From Paraburkholderia tropica (lineage in GTDB: Bacteria; Pseudomonadota; Gammaproteobacteria; Burkholderiales; Burkholderiaceae): DNA of 64,000 bases. The stretch covers positions 248,001 to 312,000 of the forward strand of contig NZ_FNZM01000001.1 of the NCBI RefSeq assembly GCF_900109265.1, given 5' to 3'. Each line of letters begins with the position of its first letter. Position 1 is the first letter of the stretch. This document shows, piece by piece, positions 25,289 through 34,074 of the stretch. The notes beneath the pieces were generated by a model. It was given only the letters and a program-made list of their open reading frames with translations. It did no database searches and was not told the origin of the DNA. Position numbers and translations under genes: made by a program.

Positions 25289-26763
25289 GTGTGTCTGACT
25301 TCGTTCGTTGTGTCGGCGACGTGGGCCGCGTGGATCGGCACCCACGCGCTGACGACCGTGTGGCCGGGCTTCGAGCTGACCGTGAGGGTGCCGCCCAGCG
25401 GCTCCAGACGCTCGCGCATATTGCGCAGACCCATGCCCGCGCGCGGATCGGCCAGCGCGTGCGCGACGTCGAAACCGCGGCCATTGTCGGCGATCGAGAG
25501 CGATACCGCTTGCGGCGTGACCGCCAGCGTGAGCGCCGCGCGCCGCGCCTGCGCGTGCTTGACGATGTTGGTGAGCGCTTCCTGGGCGATGCGGAACAGC
25601 ACGGTGTTGACGGCGTCGGGCAAGGGCGCGGCGCTCGTCGGCGTGCGGGTGCGCGTGCGCGGCGGGCAATCGCCCGAGAGCGTGAAGCCGATCTCGATTT
25701 CCGTCTCCTCGGCGAGTTCGCGCGTGAGCTGTTCGAGCGCGGCGGCGAGGCCGAGATCGTCGAGCATCGCCGGACGCAGCGCGTGCGAGATGCGCCGCAC
25801 TTCGCGCAGCGTGTCCGACAGGCGCGTGAGGCCGGTGGCGAGCGAAGCTTCGGCGGCGGCCACGCGCGTTTCGCCGCGCTCGAAGCGCGCGAGCGCCGAT
25901 TCGAGCAGCAGTTTCGCCGACACCAGCATCTGGCTGATGCCGTCGTGCAGCTCGCGCGAGAGCCGCGCGCGCTCCTGTTCCTGCGATTCCACCACTTGCT
26001 GCGCGAGGCGCTTGAGCTTGGCGTCGGTGCTGCGGTATTCGCTCACGTTGAGCACGAGCGCGCCGAGCGCGATCACGCCCACGCCCGCGAGCGCGATCAC
26101 GCCGAGCCATTGCAGCGTGCGCTCGATATTCGCGGAGGCGCGTTCGTCGATATGCGCGAGCGTGGAATCGACGTCGTCGAGATAGATGCCGGTGCCGATC
26201 ATCCAGCCCCAGCGCGGCAGCGGCACGACATAGCCGAGCTTGGGCGCGAGCTTGCCCGTCGACGGTCGATGCCACATGTAGCGCACATAGCCGCCGCCAT
26301 GCTGCGCGGCGGCCACGAGTTGCTGGATCGTCAGCGAGCCTTGCGGATCGCGCAGATTCCACAGGTCCTGGCCGACGAGACCGGGCTCGCGCGGATGCAT
26401 GAGCGAGCGCCCGTGCAGGTCGTAGACGAAGAAATAGCCGTCGGGGCCGAAGTCCATTTTTTGCAGTACGGCGAGTGCGGCACGTTGGCGCGCGGCCTCG
26501 CTGGCGGGCGTGGCGGTGAAATCCGGGGCTGAATCCGCAGCCGAATCCGAATCCGGCGCATACAGCGGCGCGATTGCACTGGTGGCGAGCTCAACGTAAT
26601 GGCGCAGTTCGATTTCCTTGCTCGACAGGTACGCGGCCTGCATGGTCGCGTGCTGGGTCTGCGCGAGCGCGGTGGCCTGCTGGCGCACGCCGATCCCGAT
26701 CCCTGCGATGGCCGCGAGAAACGGCACCACGGCGAGCAGAAAAATTCGGGTCTTGAGAGTCAT
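25285..26763 (-). CDS. Cache-domain sensor histidine kinase (NarL-partner type)
   Basis: A 492-residue membrane kinase. A helix at about 7-27 is followed by a periplasmic single-Cache domain (about 45-210) with the typical FGPDGYFFVYDLHG and RWGWMIGTGIYLDDVD segments, and a second helix at about 217-240. The dimerisation domain is HisKA_3 type, with phospho-acceptor H273 in RLSRELHDGISQML. An ATPase domain follows (RIAQEALTNIVKHA and GMGLRNMRERL). Cache domains of this type often bind small carboxylates, which suits its position next to cstA; the ligand is not shown by the sequence. It is coupled to the regulator gene. Confidence 0.92.
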   Translation of the reverse strand: MTLKTRIFLLAVVPFLAAIAGIGIGVRQQATALAQTQHATMQAAYLSSKEIELRHYVELATSAIAPLYAPDSDSAADSAPDFTATPASEAARQRAALAVLQKMDFGPDGYFFVYDLHGRSLMHPREPGLVGQDLWNLRDPQGSLTIQQLVAAAQHGGGYVRYMWHRPSTGKLAPKLGYVVPLPRWGWMIGTGIYLDDVDSTLAHIDERASANIERTLQWLGVIALAGVGVIALGALVLNVSEYRSTDAKLKRLAQQVVESQEQERARLSRELHDGISQMLVSAKLLLESALARFERGETRVAAAEASLATGLTRLSDTLREVRRISHALRPAMLDDLGLAAALEQLTRELAEETEIEIGFTLSGDCPPRTRTRTPTSAAPLPDAVNTVLFRIAQEALTNIVKHAQARRAALTLAVTPQAVSLSIADNGRGFDVAHALADPRAGMGLRNMRERLEPLGGTLTVSSKPGHTVVSAWVPIHAAHVADTTNEVRHT

Positions 26764-27006
26764 GGTGAGCGGCTCGATGCGCGGTTCGGCCTACGTAATT
26801 TCACGTAGTTCCCTTACGTAGTTGTCCGCTTGTGGCGCACAAGGCGAAAGCGAATACTACACGCCCATAGCGTGGCGCAACTGCGCCACCTGCCGCGCCG
26901 CCTTCGACTAGTATGAATCGAAGCCCGGCGCGTCGCGCGTCGCTCCCGATGTCGGGCGCGCGCAAAGACTACCCAACGAATCTATAAATAAGACAGGAGA
27001 CACCGC
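26764..27006. promoter_or_regulatory. Divergent control region of the two-component system and cstA
   Basis: Contains CTACGT (26791-26796) and ACGTAG (26803-26808) as a perfect inverted repeat with a 6-base spacer, followed by a direct ACGTAGTT repeat at 26803-26810 and 26816-26823. Further on are the palindromes TTGTGGCGCACAA (26830-26842) and GTGGCGCAACTGCGCCAC (26872-26889). These are good candidates for regulator binding; which protein binds which site is unknown. Confidence 0.55.
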
Positions 27007-29094
27007 ATGAGTCGGACATCCAGTTTTGTCGTGTGGACGATCGTCGCGCTACTTGGCGCGTTCGCGTTCGGCACGATCGCGCTCGCGCACGGCGAGCGAA
27101 TCAGCGCACTGTGGATCGTGATCTGCGCCGTGTGCGTTTATCTGATCGCGTACCGCTTCTACAGCCGCTTCATCGCGACCCAGGTGCTGCAACTCGACGG
27201 CCTGCGCATGACGCCGGCCGTGCGCCACAACGACGGGCTCGATTACGTGCCCACCAACAAATACGTACTGTTCGGCCACCACTTCGCGGCGATCGCGGGC
27301 GCGGGTCCGCTGGTCGGCCCGGTGCTGGCCGCGCAGATGGGCTACATGCCCGGCATGCTGTGGATTCTCGCGGGCGTGGTGTTCGCGGGCGCGGTGCAGG
27401 ATTTCGTGGTGCTGTTCCTCTCCACGCGCCGCGACGGCCGCTCGCTCGGCGACCTCGTGAAGATGGAACTCGGCCCGGTGCCCGGCGTGATCGCGCTGTT
27501 CGGCACCTTCCTCATCATGATCATCATTCTCGCGGTGCTCGCGCTGATCGTGGTGAAGGCGCTGACGAACTCGCCGTGGGGCACGTTCACCGTGGCCGCG
27601 ACGATTCCCATCGCGATCTTCATGGGCCTGTACGTGCGTTACATCCGTCCGGGCAAGATCGGCGAGATCTCGATCATCGGCTTCATTCTGCTGATGGCGT
27701 CGATCGCGTTCGGCCAGCACGTGCACGATTCGCCGACGCTCGCCGCGTGGTTCACGTTCACGGGCACGCAGCTCACGTGGATCCTGATCGGTTACGGCTT
27801 CGTGGCGTCGGTGCTGCCGGTGTGGCTGCTGCTCGCGCCGCGCGACTATCTCTCGACGTTCCTGAAGATCGGCACGATTCTCGCGCTCGCGATCGGCATT
27901 CTGATCGTCGCGCCGGAACTGAAGATGCCCGCGTTCACGAAGTTCATCGACGGCACCGGTCCGGTGTGGTCGGGCAACCTGTTCCCGTTCCTCTTCATCA
28001 CGATCGCGTGCGGTTCGGTCTCGGGCTTCCACGCGCTGATCTCGTCGGGCACCACGCCCAAGCTGCTCGATAACGAAACCAACGCGCGCTTCATCGGTTA
28101 CGGCGCGATGCTGATGGAATCGTTCGTGGCGATCATGGCGCTGGTGGCCGCTTCGGTGATCGAGCCGGGCGTGTACTTCGCGATGAACGCGCCGCTCGCC
28201 GTGCTCGGCACGACGCCGGACGCGGTGGCGCAGACGGTCGGCCACTGGGGCTTCGTGCTGACGCCGGACATGCTCACGCAAACGGCGCAGGCCGTGGGCG
28301 AGACCACCATCGTCGCGCGCGCCGGCGGTGCACCGACGCTGGCGGTCGGCATGGCGCAGATCCTGCACCAGGTCGTGGGCGGCCAGGCGATGATGGCGTT
28401 CTGGTATCACTTCGCGATTCTGTTCGAGGCGCTCTTCATCCTGACCGCCGTCGACGCGGGCACGCGCGCGGGCCGCTTCATGCTGCAAGACCTGCTGGGC
28501 ACGTTCCATCCGGCTTTGAAGCGCACGGAATCGTTGCCCGCGAACCTGATCGCCACGGCGCTGTGCGTCGCCGCGTGGGGCTACTTCCTGTATCAAGGCG
28601 TGGTCGATCCGCTCGGCGGTATCAACACGCTGTGGCCGCTGTTCGGCATCTCGAACCAGATGCTCGCCGGCATCGCACTGATGCTCGCGACCGTCGTGCT
28701 GTTCAAGATGAAGCGCGAGAAGTTCGCATGGGTGACGGCGCTGCCGACGCTGTGGCTGCTCATCTGCACGCTCACGGCGGGCCTGCAGAAGATTTTCGAC
28801 AGCAACCCGAAGGTCAGCTTCGTCGCGCACGCGCAGAAGCTGTCGGCGGCGCTCGACGCGGGCAAGATCGTCGCGCCCGCGAAGTCGGTCGAGCAGATGC
28901 AGCGCATGATCTTCAACGATTACGTCGATGCCGCGCTCTCGGGCCTGTTCATCTTCGTGGTGGTGAGCATCGTGGTGTACGGCCTGATCGCGATCGCGCG
29001 CGCGCGCCGCATCGCCCGTCCGACCGTGCAGGAAACGCCGTACGAGGCGATGCCGGCGAACGGCGCGGTCGTCGCGGCGCATCGCGTGCATTGA
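27007..29094 (+). CDS. cstA: CstA-family pyruvate/peptide transporter
   Basis: A 695-residue inner-membrane protein of the carbon starvation CstA family, with about 16 to 18 membrane helices. CstA/BtsT proteins import pyruvate, and CstA is also linked to peptide uptake. Family features are the N-terminal VPTNKYVLFGHHFAAIAGAGP and the mid-protein GFHALISSGTTPK. The ATG at 27007 follows AGGAG. The next gene encodes the usual small partner. The divergent Cache kinase and LuxR-type regulator are the probable control system, by analogy to BtsSR and MctSR. Confidence 0.95.
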   Translation: MSRTSSFVVWTIVALLGAFAFGTIALAHGERISALWIVICAVCVYLIAYRFYSRFIATQVLQLDGLRMTPAVRHNDGLDYVPTNKYVLFGHHFAAIAGAGPLVGPVLAAQMGYMPGMLWILAGVVFAGAVQDFVVLFLSTRRDGRSLGDLVKMELGPVPGVIALFGTFLIMIIILAVLALIVVKALTNSPWGTFTVAATIPIAIFMGLYVRYIRPGKIGEISIIGFILLMASIAFGQHVHDSPTLAAWFTFTGTQLTWILIGYGFVASVLPVWLLLAPRDYLSTFLKIGTILALAIGILIVAPELKMPAFTKFIDGTGPVWSGNLFPFLFITIACGSVSGFHALISSGTTPKLLDNETNARFIGYGAMLMESFVAIMALVAASVIEPGVYFAMNAPLAVLGTTPDAVAQTVGHWGFVLTPDMLTQTAQAVGETTIVARAGGAPTLAVGMAQILHQVVGGQAMMAFWYHFAILFEALFILTAVDAGTRAGRFMLQDLLGTFHPALKRTESLPANLIATALCVAAWGYFLYQGVVDPLGGINTLWPLFGISNQMLAGIALMLATVVLFKMKREKFAWVTALPTLWLLICTLTAGLQKIFDSNPKVSFVAHAQKLSAALDAGKIVAPAKSVEQMQRMIFNDYVDAALSGLFIFVVVSIVVYGLIAIARARRIARPTVQETPYEAMPANGAVVAAHRVH

Positions 29095-29120
29095 TACTGA
29101 CGCACTGAACGGAGCGCATC

Positions 29121-29327
29121 ATGTTCTCGGAACTTCGCGACAACGTGCAGACCGCGGGCCGCTATCTGGGCCAGGCGATGCGTCTGATGGTCGGTCTGCC
29201 GGACTACGACGGTTACGTCGCGCACATGCGTGCGACGCATCCCGATCGTCCGGTGATGACTTACGAGGAGTTTTTCCGCGAGCGCCAGAATGCGCGTTAC
29301 GGTTCGGGCGCGGGGAAATGCTGCTGA
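29121..29327 (+). CDS. YbdD/YjiX-family small protein (CstA partner)
   Basis: A 68-residue protein of the YbdD/YjiX (DUF466) family, almost always encoded directly after cstA or btsT and thought to assist the transporter. Typical features are the central segment [14 protein letters not shown], the [13 protein letters not shown] motif and the terminal cysteine pair. The ATG at 29121 has GGAG ten bases upstream. It is 26 bp after cstA, so one transcript is likely, and it is followed by a terminator. Confidence 0.92.
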   Translation: MFSELRDNVQTAGRYLGQAMRLMVGLPDYDGYVAHMRATHPDRPVMTYEEFFRERQNARYGSGAGKCC

Positions 29328-29382
29328 GGCGCGGGCCGTAAGCGGAAACAAGCCGCTGAAACAAGCCGCGGCCGATGTCGAT

Positions 29383-29418
29383 AAAAAAGCGCGAGGGCGA
29401 AAGCCTTCGCGCTTTTTT
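29383..29418 (+). terminator. Terminator after cstA unit
   Basis: Arms AAAAAAGCGCGAGG and CCTTCGCGCTTTTTT pair with one bulge and end in six Ts. Confidence 0.85.
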
Positions 29419-29491
29419 CATGGGCGGCGCAAAGCGGCCTACACTACGCGCATCTCGTCCGTTGGACGTGTCCCGAGGATCGCCGCCGATC

Positions 29492-30037
29492 ATGTCCGCC
29501 CGCGAAGAGTTCGATGCCGCGCCATCGGCGACGCCCGCCGACGCGCTCGAAGATCCCGCGCTGTTGCGCCGCCTGTTGCGCGCCAAGGATCGCATGGACG
29601 CCGCCTCGCACGAAGCGTGGCCCGTCAGGCGGCTGGCGGCGGTGAGCGGCGTCTCCGAGGCGCATTTCGCGCGCTCGTTCAAGCGCGCGTTCGGCCTGCC
29701 GCCGCATCGCTACCTGCTCTCCCGGCGCATCGAGCAGGCCACCACGCTCCTGCGCGACACCGACCTCGCGATCACCGATATCGCCTTCGCCACGGGCTGG
29801 GAAAGCCTCGGCACCTTCGGGCGCATCTTTCGCGACATCACCGGGACGAGCCCGAGCGCCATGCGCGTGGCGGCGCGCGCGAGCGTGGCCGAACCGGGCA
29901 GCGTGCCCGCCTGCGTGCTGAAGGCCGCGCAGCGCCCCGATCTGACGATGGCAGTTTTGGAGAAGCGCCGCCGCGCGGCGAAGGCTACAGTGCGGCCATC
30001 AACCAGCACGCGGCCGAAGGCCAGGGAGACAGGATGA
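29492..30037 (+). CDS. AraC-family transcriptional regulator
   Basis: A 181-residue regulator in which the AraC/XylS DNA-binding domain lies at about 35-130 (VRRLAAVSGVSEAHFARSFK and ITDIAFATGWESLGTFGRIF, the two helix-turn-helix units). It lacks a normal N-terminal sensor domain; only about 30 residues precede the DNA-binding part, and a basic tail follows. The ATG at 29492 starts just before the family homology; an upstream extension overlaps the terminator. Its stop overlaps the next gene's start (ATGA), so it probably controls the glyoxalase-like gene or is controlled with it. Confidence 0.9.
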   Translation: MSAREEFDAAPSATPADALEDPALLRRLLRAKDRMDAASHEAWPVRRLAAVSGVSEAHFARSFKRAFGLPPHRYLLSRRIEQATTLLRDTDLAITDIAFATGWESLGTFGRIFRDITGTSPSAMRVAARASVAEPGSVPACVLKAAQRPDLTMAVLEKRRRAAKATVRPSTSTRPKARETG

Positions 30038-30468
30038 ATCAGGGTAACAAACACGGCGCCCAGCAGGGCGTCAATGTGGTGGGCATCTACGTGGACGATC
30101 AGGACGCGGCGCTCGCGTTCTACGTCGACAAACTCGGCTTTCGCGTGCACACGGACGTGCGCAACGGCGCGTATCGCTGGCTCACGGTCCAGCATCCGGA
30201 ACAGCCGTCGTTTCAGCTCGGCCTCTTCACGCCCGGTCCGCCCGTGCACGACGAAGCCACGGCGCAGACGCTGCGCGCGATGGTGGCCAAAGGCGCGATG
30301 CCGCCGCTCGTGCTCGCCGTGGCCGACTGCCGGGCGCTTTACGCGCAATGGTCGGCGCGCGGCGTCGAGTTCACGCAGGAGCCGACCGAGCGTTACGGCA
30401 ACATCGATGCGGGATTCCGCGACCCGGCGGGCAACGGCTGGAAGATGATCCAGTCGGCGAAAAACTGA
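30034..30468 (+). CDS. Glyoxalase/bleomycin-resistance-fold protein
   Basis: A 144-residue vicinal-oxygen-chelate protein. The fold begins at VGIYVDDQDAALAFYVDKLGF and ends with IDAGFRDPAGNGWKMIQ. Proteins of this group include metal-dependent lyases, dioxygenases and resistance proteins; the substrate cannot be predicted. The ATG at 30034 overlaps the AraC gene stop and has GGGAG upstream. AraC-type regulators joined to VOC proteins occur often in Burkholderia relatives. Confidence 0.87.
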   Translation: MNQGNKHGAQQGVNVVGIYVDDQDAALAFYVDKLGFRVHTDVRNGAYRWLTVQHPEQPSFQLGLFTPGPPVHDEATAQTLRAMVAKGAMPPLVLAVADCRALYAQWSARGVEFTQEPTERYGNIDAGFRDPAGNGWKMIQSAKN

Positions 30469-30501
30469 AGGCGCGACGTTCGGCTTCGCCTTCGCCAAAA
30501 G

Positions 30502-30537
30502 AAAAAGGCGCAACGGTCTGCACCGTTGCGCCTTTTT
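30502..30537. terminator. Bidirectional terminator
   Basis: Perfect 16-bp stem (arms 30502-30517 and 30522-30537) with a CTGC loop, beginning with five As and ending with five Ts. It separates the VOC gene and hpnH. Confidence 0.93.
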
Positions 30538-30595
30538 CGATTCAGCCTCGCACCTCGCGGTGCGATCACGCTGAACGTATCGCGATGGCGATGGC

Positions 30596-31747
30596 TTAGC
30601 CTGCCGCGACCGTCACCGGCTTCTTCGTCTTGGCCGAGTTCTTGATCTCGTCGAGCTTGATCTCGACGTGACGCGAGAACACGTATTCAGCCGGACGTTG
30701 CGTGTCCAGCGGGATGTCCTTCACGAACGCGCCTTCGGTCTTCGGGCCGCTCAACGCGACCTTCAGCGCCTTCAGCGGATGCGCGACCGTGTCCATCACC
30801 GCGGTCGCTTCGAAGCCGCAGTGGACCATGCAGTCCGCGCACTTCTCGTACTTGCCCGTACCGTACTTGTCCCACTCGGTCGTTTCCATCAGTTCCTTGA
30901 AGGTCTTCACATAACCTTCGCCGACCAGATAGCACGGCTTTTGCCAGCCGAACACCGTGCGCGCCGGGTTGCCCCACGGCGTGCATTCGTAGGTCTGGTT
31001 GCCGGCCAGGAAGTCGAGGAACAGGCTCGACTGGCTGAACGACCACTTCTTGCCGTTGTTGCCGCGCTTGAAGATTTCGCGGAACAGGTTCTTGGTCTTG
31101 TCGCGGTTCAGGAAGTGCTGCTGGTCCGGCGCGCGCTCGTAGGCATAGCCCGGCGACACCGTGATGCCGTCGACGCCGATGGCGTGAGCCGTGTCGAAGA
31201 ACTTCGCCACGCGGTCCGGCTGCGCGTCGTTGAACAGCGTGCAGTTGATGTTCACGCGGAAGCCGCGGCGCTTGGCTTCCTTGATGGCCGCGACGGCCTT
31301 GTCGTAGACGCCTTCCTGCGAGACCGAATGGTCGTGCGCTTCACGGTCGCCGTCGAGGTGAACCGACCAGACGAAGTACGGGCTCGGCTCGTAGTCGTCC
31401 ATCTTCTTTTCCATGAGCAGCGCGTTCGTGCACAGGTACACGAACTTCTTGCGCGCCATGATGCCCTTGACGATCTGGGGCATTTCCTTGTGCAGCAGCG
31501 GCTCGCCGCCTGCGATCGACACGACCGGCGCACCGCATTCGTCCACGGCGCCGAGGCACTCTTCCAGCGACAGACGCTGGTTCAGGATGGGATCCGGATA
31601 GTCGATCTTGCCGCAGCCGTTACAGGCCAGGTTGCAGCGGAACAGCGGCTCGAGCATCAGCGCGAGCGGATAGCGTTTGTTGCCGCCGAAATGTTGGCGG
31701 AAAATGTAGGCGCCAACGCGGACTTTTTGTAGCAGCGGAATAGACAA
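30596..31747 (-). CDS. hpnH: Adenosylhopane synthase HpnH (radical SAM)
   Basis: A 383-residue radical SAM enzyme that joins the 5'-deoxyadenosyl group of SAM to diploptene, forming adenosylhopane, the entry to extended (C35) hopanoids. The cluster motif CxxxCxxC is at C38, C42 and C45 (CNLACNGC), and C-terminal cysteines (around CADCMVHCGFEA) fit the family. The start is TTG at 31747: a perfect AAGGAGG lies upstream and the N-terminus then reads SIPLLQKVRVGAY as in the family. Frames extending to 31825 overlap ispH and are not real. It is ten bases downstream of ispH. Confidence 0.95.
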   Translation of the reverse strand: MSIPLLQKVRVGAYIFRQHFGGNKRYPLALMLEPLFRCNLACNGCGKIDYPDPILNQRLSLEECLGAVDECGAPVVSIAGGEPLLHKEMPQIVKGIMARKKFVYLCTNALLMEKKMDDYEPSPYFVWSVHLDGDREAHDHSVSQEGVYDKAVAAIKEAKRRGFRVNINCTLFNDAQPDRVAKFFDTAHAIGVDGITVSPGYAYERAPDQQHFLNRDKTKNLFREIFKRGNNGKKWSFSQSSLFLDFLAGNQTYECTPWGNPARTVFGWQKPCYLVGEGYVKTFKELMETTEWDKYGTGKYEKCADCMVHCGFEATAVMDTVAHPLKALKVALSGPKTEGAFVKDIPLDTQRPAEYVFSRHVEIKLDEIKNSAKTKKPVTVAAG

Positions 31748-31749
31748 GA

Positions 31750-31760
31750 CGTCCTCCTTA
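31750..31760 (-). promoter_or_regulatory. Strong ribosome binding site deciding the TTG start of hpnH
   Basis: Minus-strand AAGGAGG lies six bases before the TTG at 31747 and overlaps the end of ispH. It explains why TTG, rather than any upstream codon, is the start. Confidence 0.8.
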
Positions 31761-32702
31761 AACTTCGCGCGCGACGAGCGGTTGCAGCAGCTTCGACGGC
31801 AGCTTGAATTCGACTTTTTCCTCACGGCCCGCCATCGTCGACACCTCGACAGGCCCCAACGCGCGCAGCGCGTCGATCACGTTTTCCACCATTTCTTCGG
31901 GCGCCGACGCACCGGCCGTGATACCGACCGTATGTGCGCCTTCGAACCACTCGGCTTTCACTTCCGAGCCGTCCGCGACGAGGTAGCTCGGCAGACCCGA
32001 CTCGCTGCCGATTTCGCGCAGACGATTCGAGTTCGAGCTGTTGGTCGCGCCCACGACGAGCAGCACATCGACCTGCGAAGACAGATCGCGCACGGCGGCC
32101 TGACGGTTCTGCGTGGCGTAGCAGATGTCACGCGTGTCCGGACCGACGATGTCGGAGAACCGCTTGAGCAGCGCGTCGATGATGCCGCGCGTGTCGTCCA
32201 CCGACAGCGTGGTTTGCGTCACGTACGCGAGCGGCGCGTCGAGCGGCAGTTCGAGCTTCGCGACATCGGCTTCGCTTTGCACCAGCAGCACGGTGCCGGG
32301 AATCTGGCCGATCGTGCCTTCCACTTCCGGGTGACCGGCGTGGCCGATCAGGATCAGCGTGCGGCCGGCGGCCACGTACTGACGGCCTTGCACGTGGACC
32401 TTGGTGACGAGCGGACAGGTTGCGTCCAGCACGTCGAGGTCACGTTCTTCGGCGGCGCGTTCGACCGTCTTGGCAACGCCGTGGGCGCTGAAAATGGCGA
32501 CTGCGCCCTCGGGCACTTCGTCGAGCTCTTCCACGAAACGCGCGCCCTTGTTGCGCAGGTTCTCGACCACGTGCCGGTTGTGGACGATTTCATGGCGCAC
32601 GTAGACGGGCGCGCCGTGCTTCTGCAGTGCGCGATCGACAATTTCGATCGCACGGACAACCCCCGCACAAAAGCCGCGGGGTTGGGCAAGGATCACTCGC
32701 AT
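31758..32702 (-). CDS. ispH: 4-Hydroxy-3-methylbut-2-enyl diphosphate reductase (IspH/LytB)
   Basis: A 314-residue iron-sulfur enzyme for the last step of the MEP isoprenoid pathway, making IPP and DMAPP. The three cluster cysteines are C12 (FCAGV), C96 (DATCPLV) and C194 ([10 protein letters not shown]). The TNSSNS substrate motif is also present. Start at ATG 32702 gives the standard N-terminus; the longer frame runs into intergenic DNA. It is directly upstream of hpnH, so isoprenoid supply and hopanoid extension share a transcript. Burkholderia relatives usually carry a second ispH elsewhere. Confidence 0.95.
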   Translation of the reverse strand: MRVILAQPRGFCAGVVRAIEIVDRALQKHGAPVYVRHEIVHNRHVVENLRNKGARFVEELDEVPEGAVAIFSAHGVAKTVERAAEERDLDVLDATCPLVTKVHVQGRQYVAAGRTLILIGHAGHPEVEGTIGQIPGTVLLVQSEADVAKLELPLDAPLAYVTQTTLSVDDTRGIIDALLKRFSDIVGPDTRDICYATQNRQAAVRDLSSQVDVLLVVGATNSSNSNRLREIGSESGLPSYLVADGSEVKAEWFEGAHTVGITAGASAPEEMVENVIDALRALGPVEVSTMAGREEKVEFKLPSKLLQPLVAREV

Positions 32703-33195
32703 AAGGTGGCGAACTCCGACTGCCGCGGTTACCGAAAGGGACGTGTCAGCCCCGCTCGCCGCGGCCATCATTATTAATAAGAAGCTAGTAAATGCTTGAT
32801 CCGCCAGGGGATGGCGGAAAAACCAGACGCGCATTTTAACCCCATCGCCTTGTGTTTGCTGGTTGGCGAACGAGAAGGTGCTGCGCGCACGCGACGATAA
32901 TCGATTAGGGCCCCATTTTGGCCTCTTTTCTCGCGGCTGTTTTGGCCCGTGACGATGCGATGTCAGCGAAGTGTCAGGTGCGTGGCGGCACCGTGACAAG
33001 GCCCGGCTGGCGGGCTTCAGTGGCTTTTAGTAAGGAAAATGAAGGGCTTGGAGGCGGCTGGCCGGCCGCTGCGCCGACGCGCGGCCAGTTTGTCCGACGG
33101 CCGACCGTGGCGCGGTGCAACATGACGCCGGAACCCTTAAACTATCGCTCCCCGCCGTCCGCGCGTAATCGCGATGCCGGGCGGGACCGACCCCA
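32703..33195. other. Divergent intergenic region ispH/hpnC
   Basis: A 493-bp gene-free region. A small AT-rich patch (about 32768-32795, with ATTATTAATAAGAAGC) near ispH could hold its promoter. No confident operator or RNA structure was recognised. It probably controls the ispH-hpnH and hpnC-hpnB units in common. Confidence 0.5.
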
Positions 33196-34074
33196 ATGGA
33201 CGCCATGGAACCCGACCACTACGACGAATTTCCGGTAGCGAAGCTGTTGCTGCCGAAGGCGCTGCGCGCGCCTGTCGGCGTGATCTACCATGTCGCGCGC
33301 GCGCTCGACGACATCGCCGACGAAGGCGACTGGCTTCCGGAGGAGCGCCATTCGCGGCTCGCCGACTTCCGCGACGGGCTCGACGCCGTCGCCGAAGGCC
33401 GCCCGGCGCCCGTGCATCCGATGCTGTTCGCGCGGCTCGCCGACGTGGTGCGCCGCTGCCGTCTGCCGCTGCAGCCGTTCTACGATCTCGTGTCGGCGTT
33501 CGATCAGGACATCGACACCACGCGTTACGCCGACCGCCTCACGCTGCTCGACTTCTGCCACCGCTCGGCGAATCCGGTCGGGCACCTGATGCTGCAACTG
33601 ATCGACGAGGCCTCGCCCGCGAATCTCGCCGACTCCGATGCGATCTGCACGGCGTTGCAACTCATCACGTTCTTGCAGGACGTGCCCGCCGACTGGCAGC
33701 ACGGCCGCGTGTACCTGCCGCAAGCCGAGCGCGAGCGTTTCAACGTCACCGAGGCGCAGATCGCCGCGGGCGTCGTGGACGACGCGTGGCGCGCGCTGAT
33801 GCGCCATGAGGTGAACGAAGCGCGCGCGCTGATGCTCAGCGGCGCGCCGCTCGCGTTGCGCGTGCCGGGGCGCTTCGGGCTGGAACTGTGCAGCGTGGTG
33901 CACGGCGGCCTGCGCGTGCTCGAACTCATCGAGCGCGCCGATTACGATATTTTCCGCGTGCGGCCCGCGCTGCGCGCATCCGACTGGGCCGTGGTGCTGA
34001 TGCGCACGGCGGCCATGTGGCTGTCGCGCCGGGTTGGCGTGCGCGCGCCTTCGATCGAGAGTAATAACGCATGA
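33196..34074 (+). CDS. hpnC: Hydroxysqualene synthase HpnC
   Basis: A 292-residue squalene/phytoene-synthase-fold enzyme that converts presqualene diphosphate to hydroxysqualene, between HpnD and HpnE. The N-terminus (EPDHYDEFPVAKLLLPK) is characteristic of HpnC. The first Asp motif is in ARALDDIADEGDW; the second region, ITFLQDVPADWQHGRVYLP, differs from the HpnD form. The start is ATG 33196, with ATG 33205 as an equally possible choice; neither has a strong ribosome site. Its stop overlaps the hpnB start. It is separated from hpnDE by 18 kb. Confidence 0.93.
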   Translation: MDAMEPDHYDEFPVAKLLLPKALRAPVGVIYHVARALDDIADEGDWLPEERHSRLADFRDGLDAVAEGRPAPVHPMLFARLADVVRRCRLPLQPFYDLVSAFDQDIDTTRYADRLTLLDFCHRSANPVGHLMLQLIDEASPANLADSDAICTALQLITFLQDVPADWQHGRVYLPQAERERFNVTEAQIAAGVVDDAWRALMRHEVNEARALMLSGAPLALRVPGRFGLELCSVVHGGLRVLELIERADYDIFRVRPALRASDWAVVLMRTAAMWLSRRVGVRAPSIESNNA

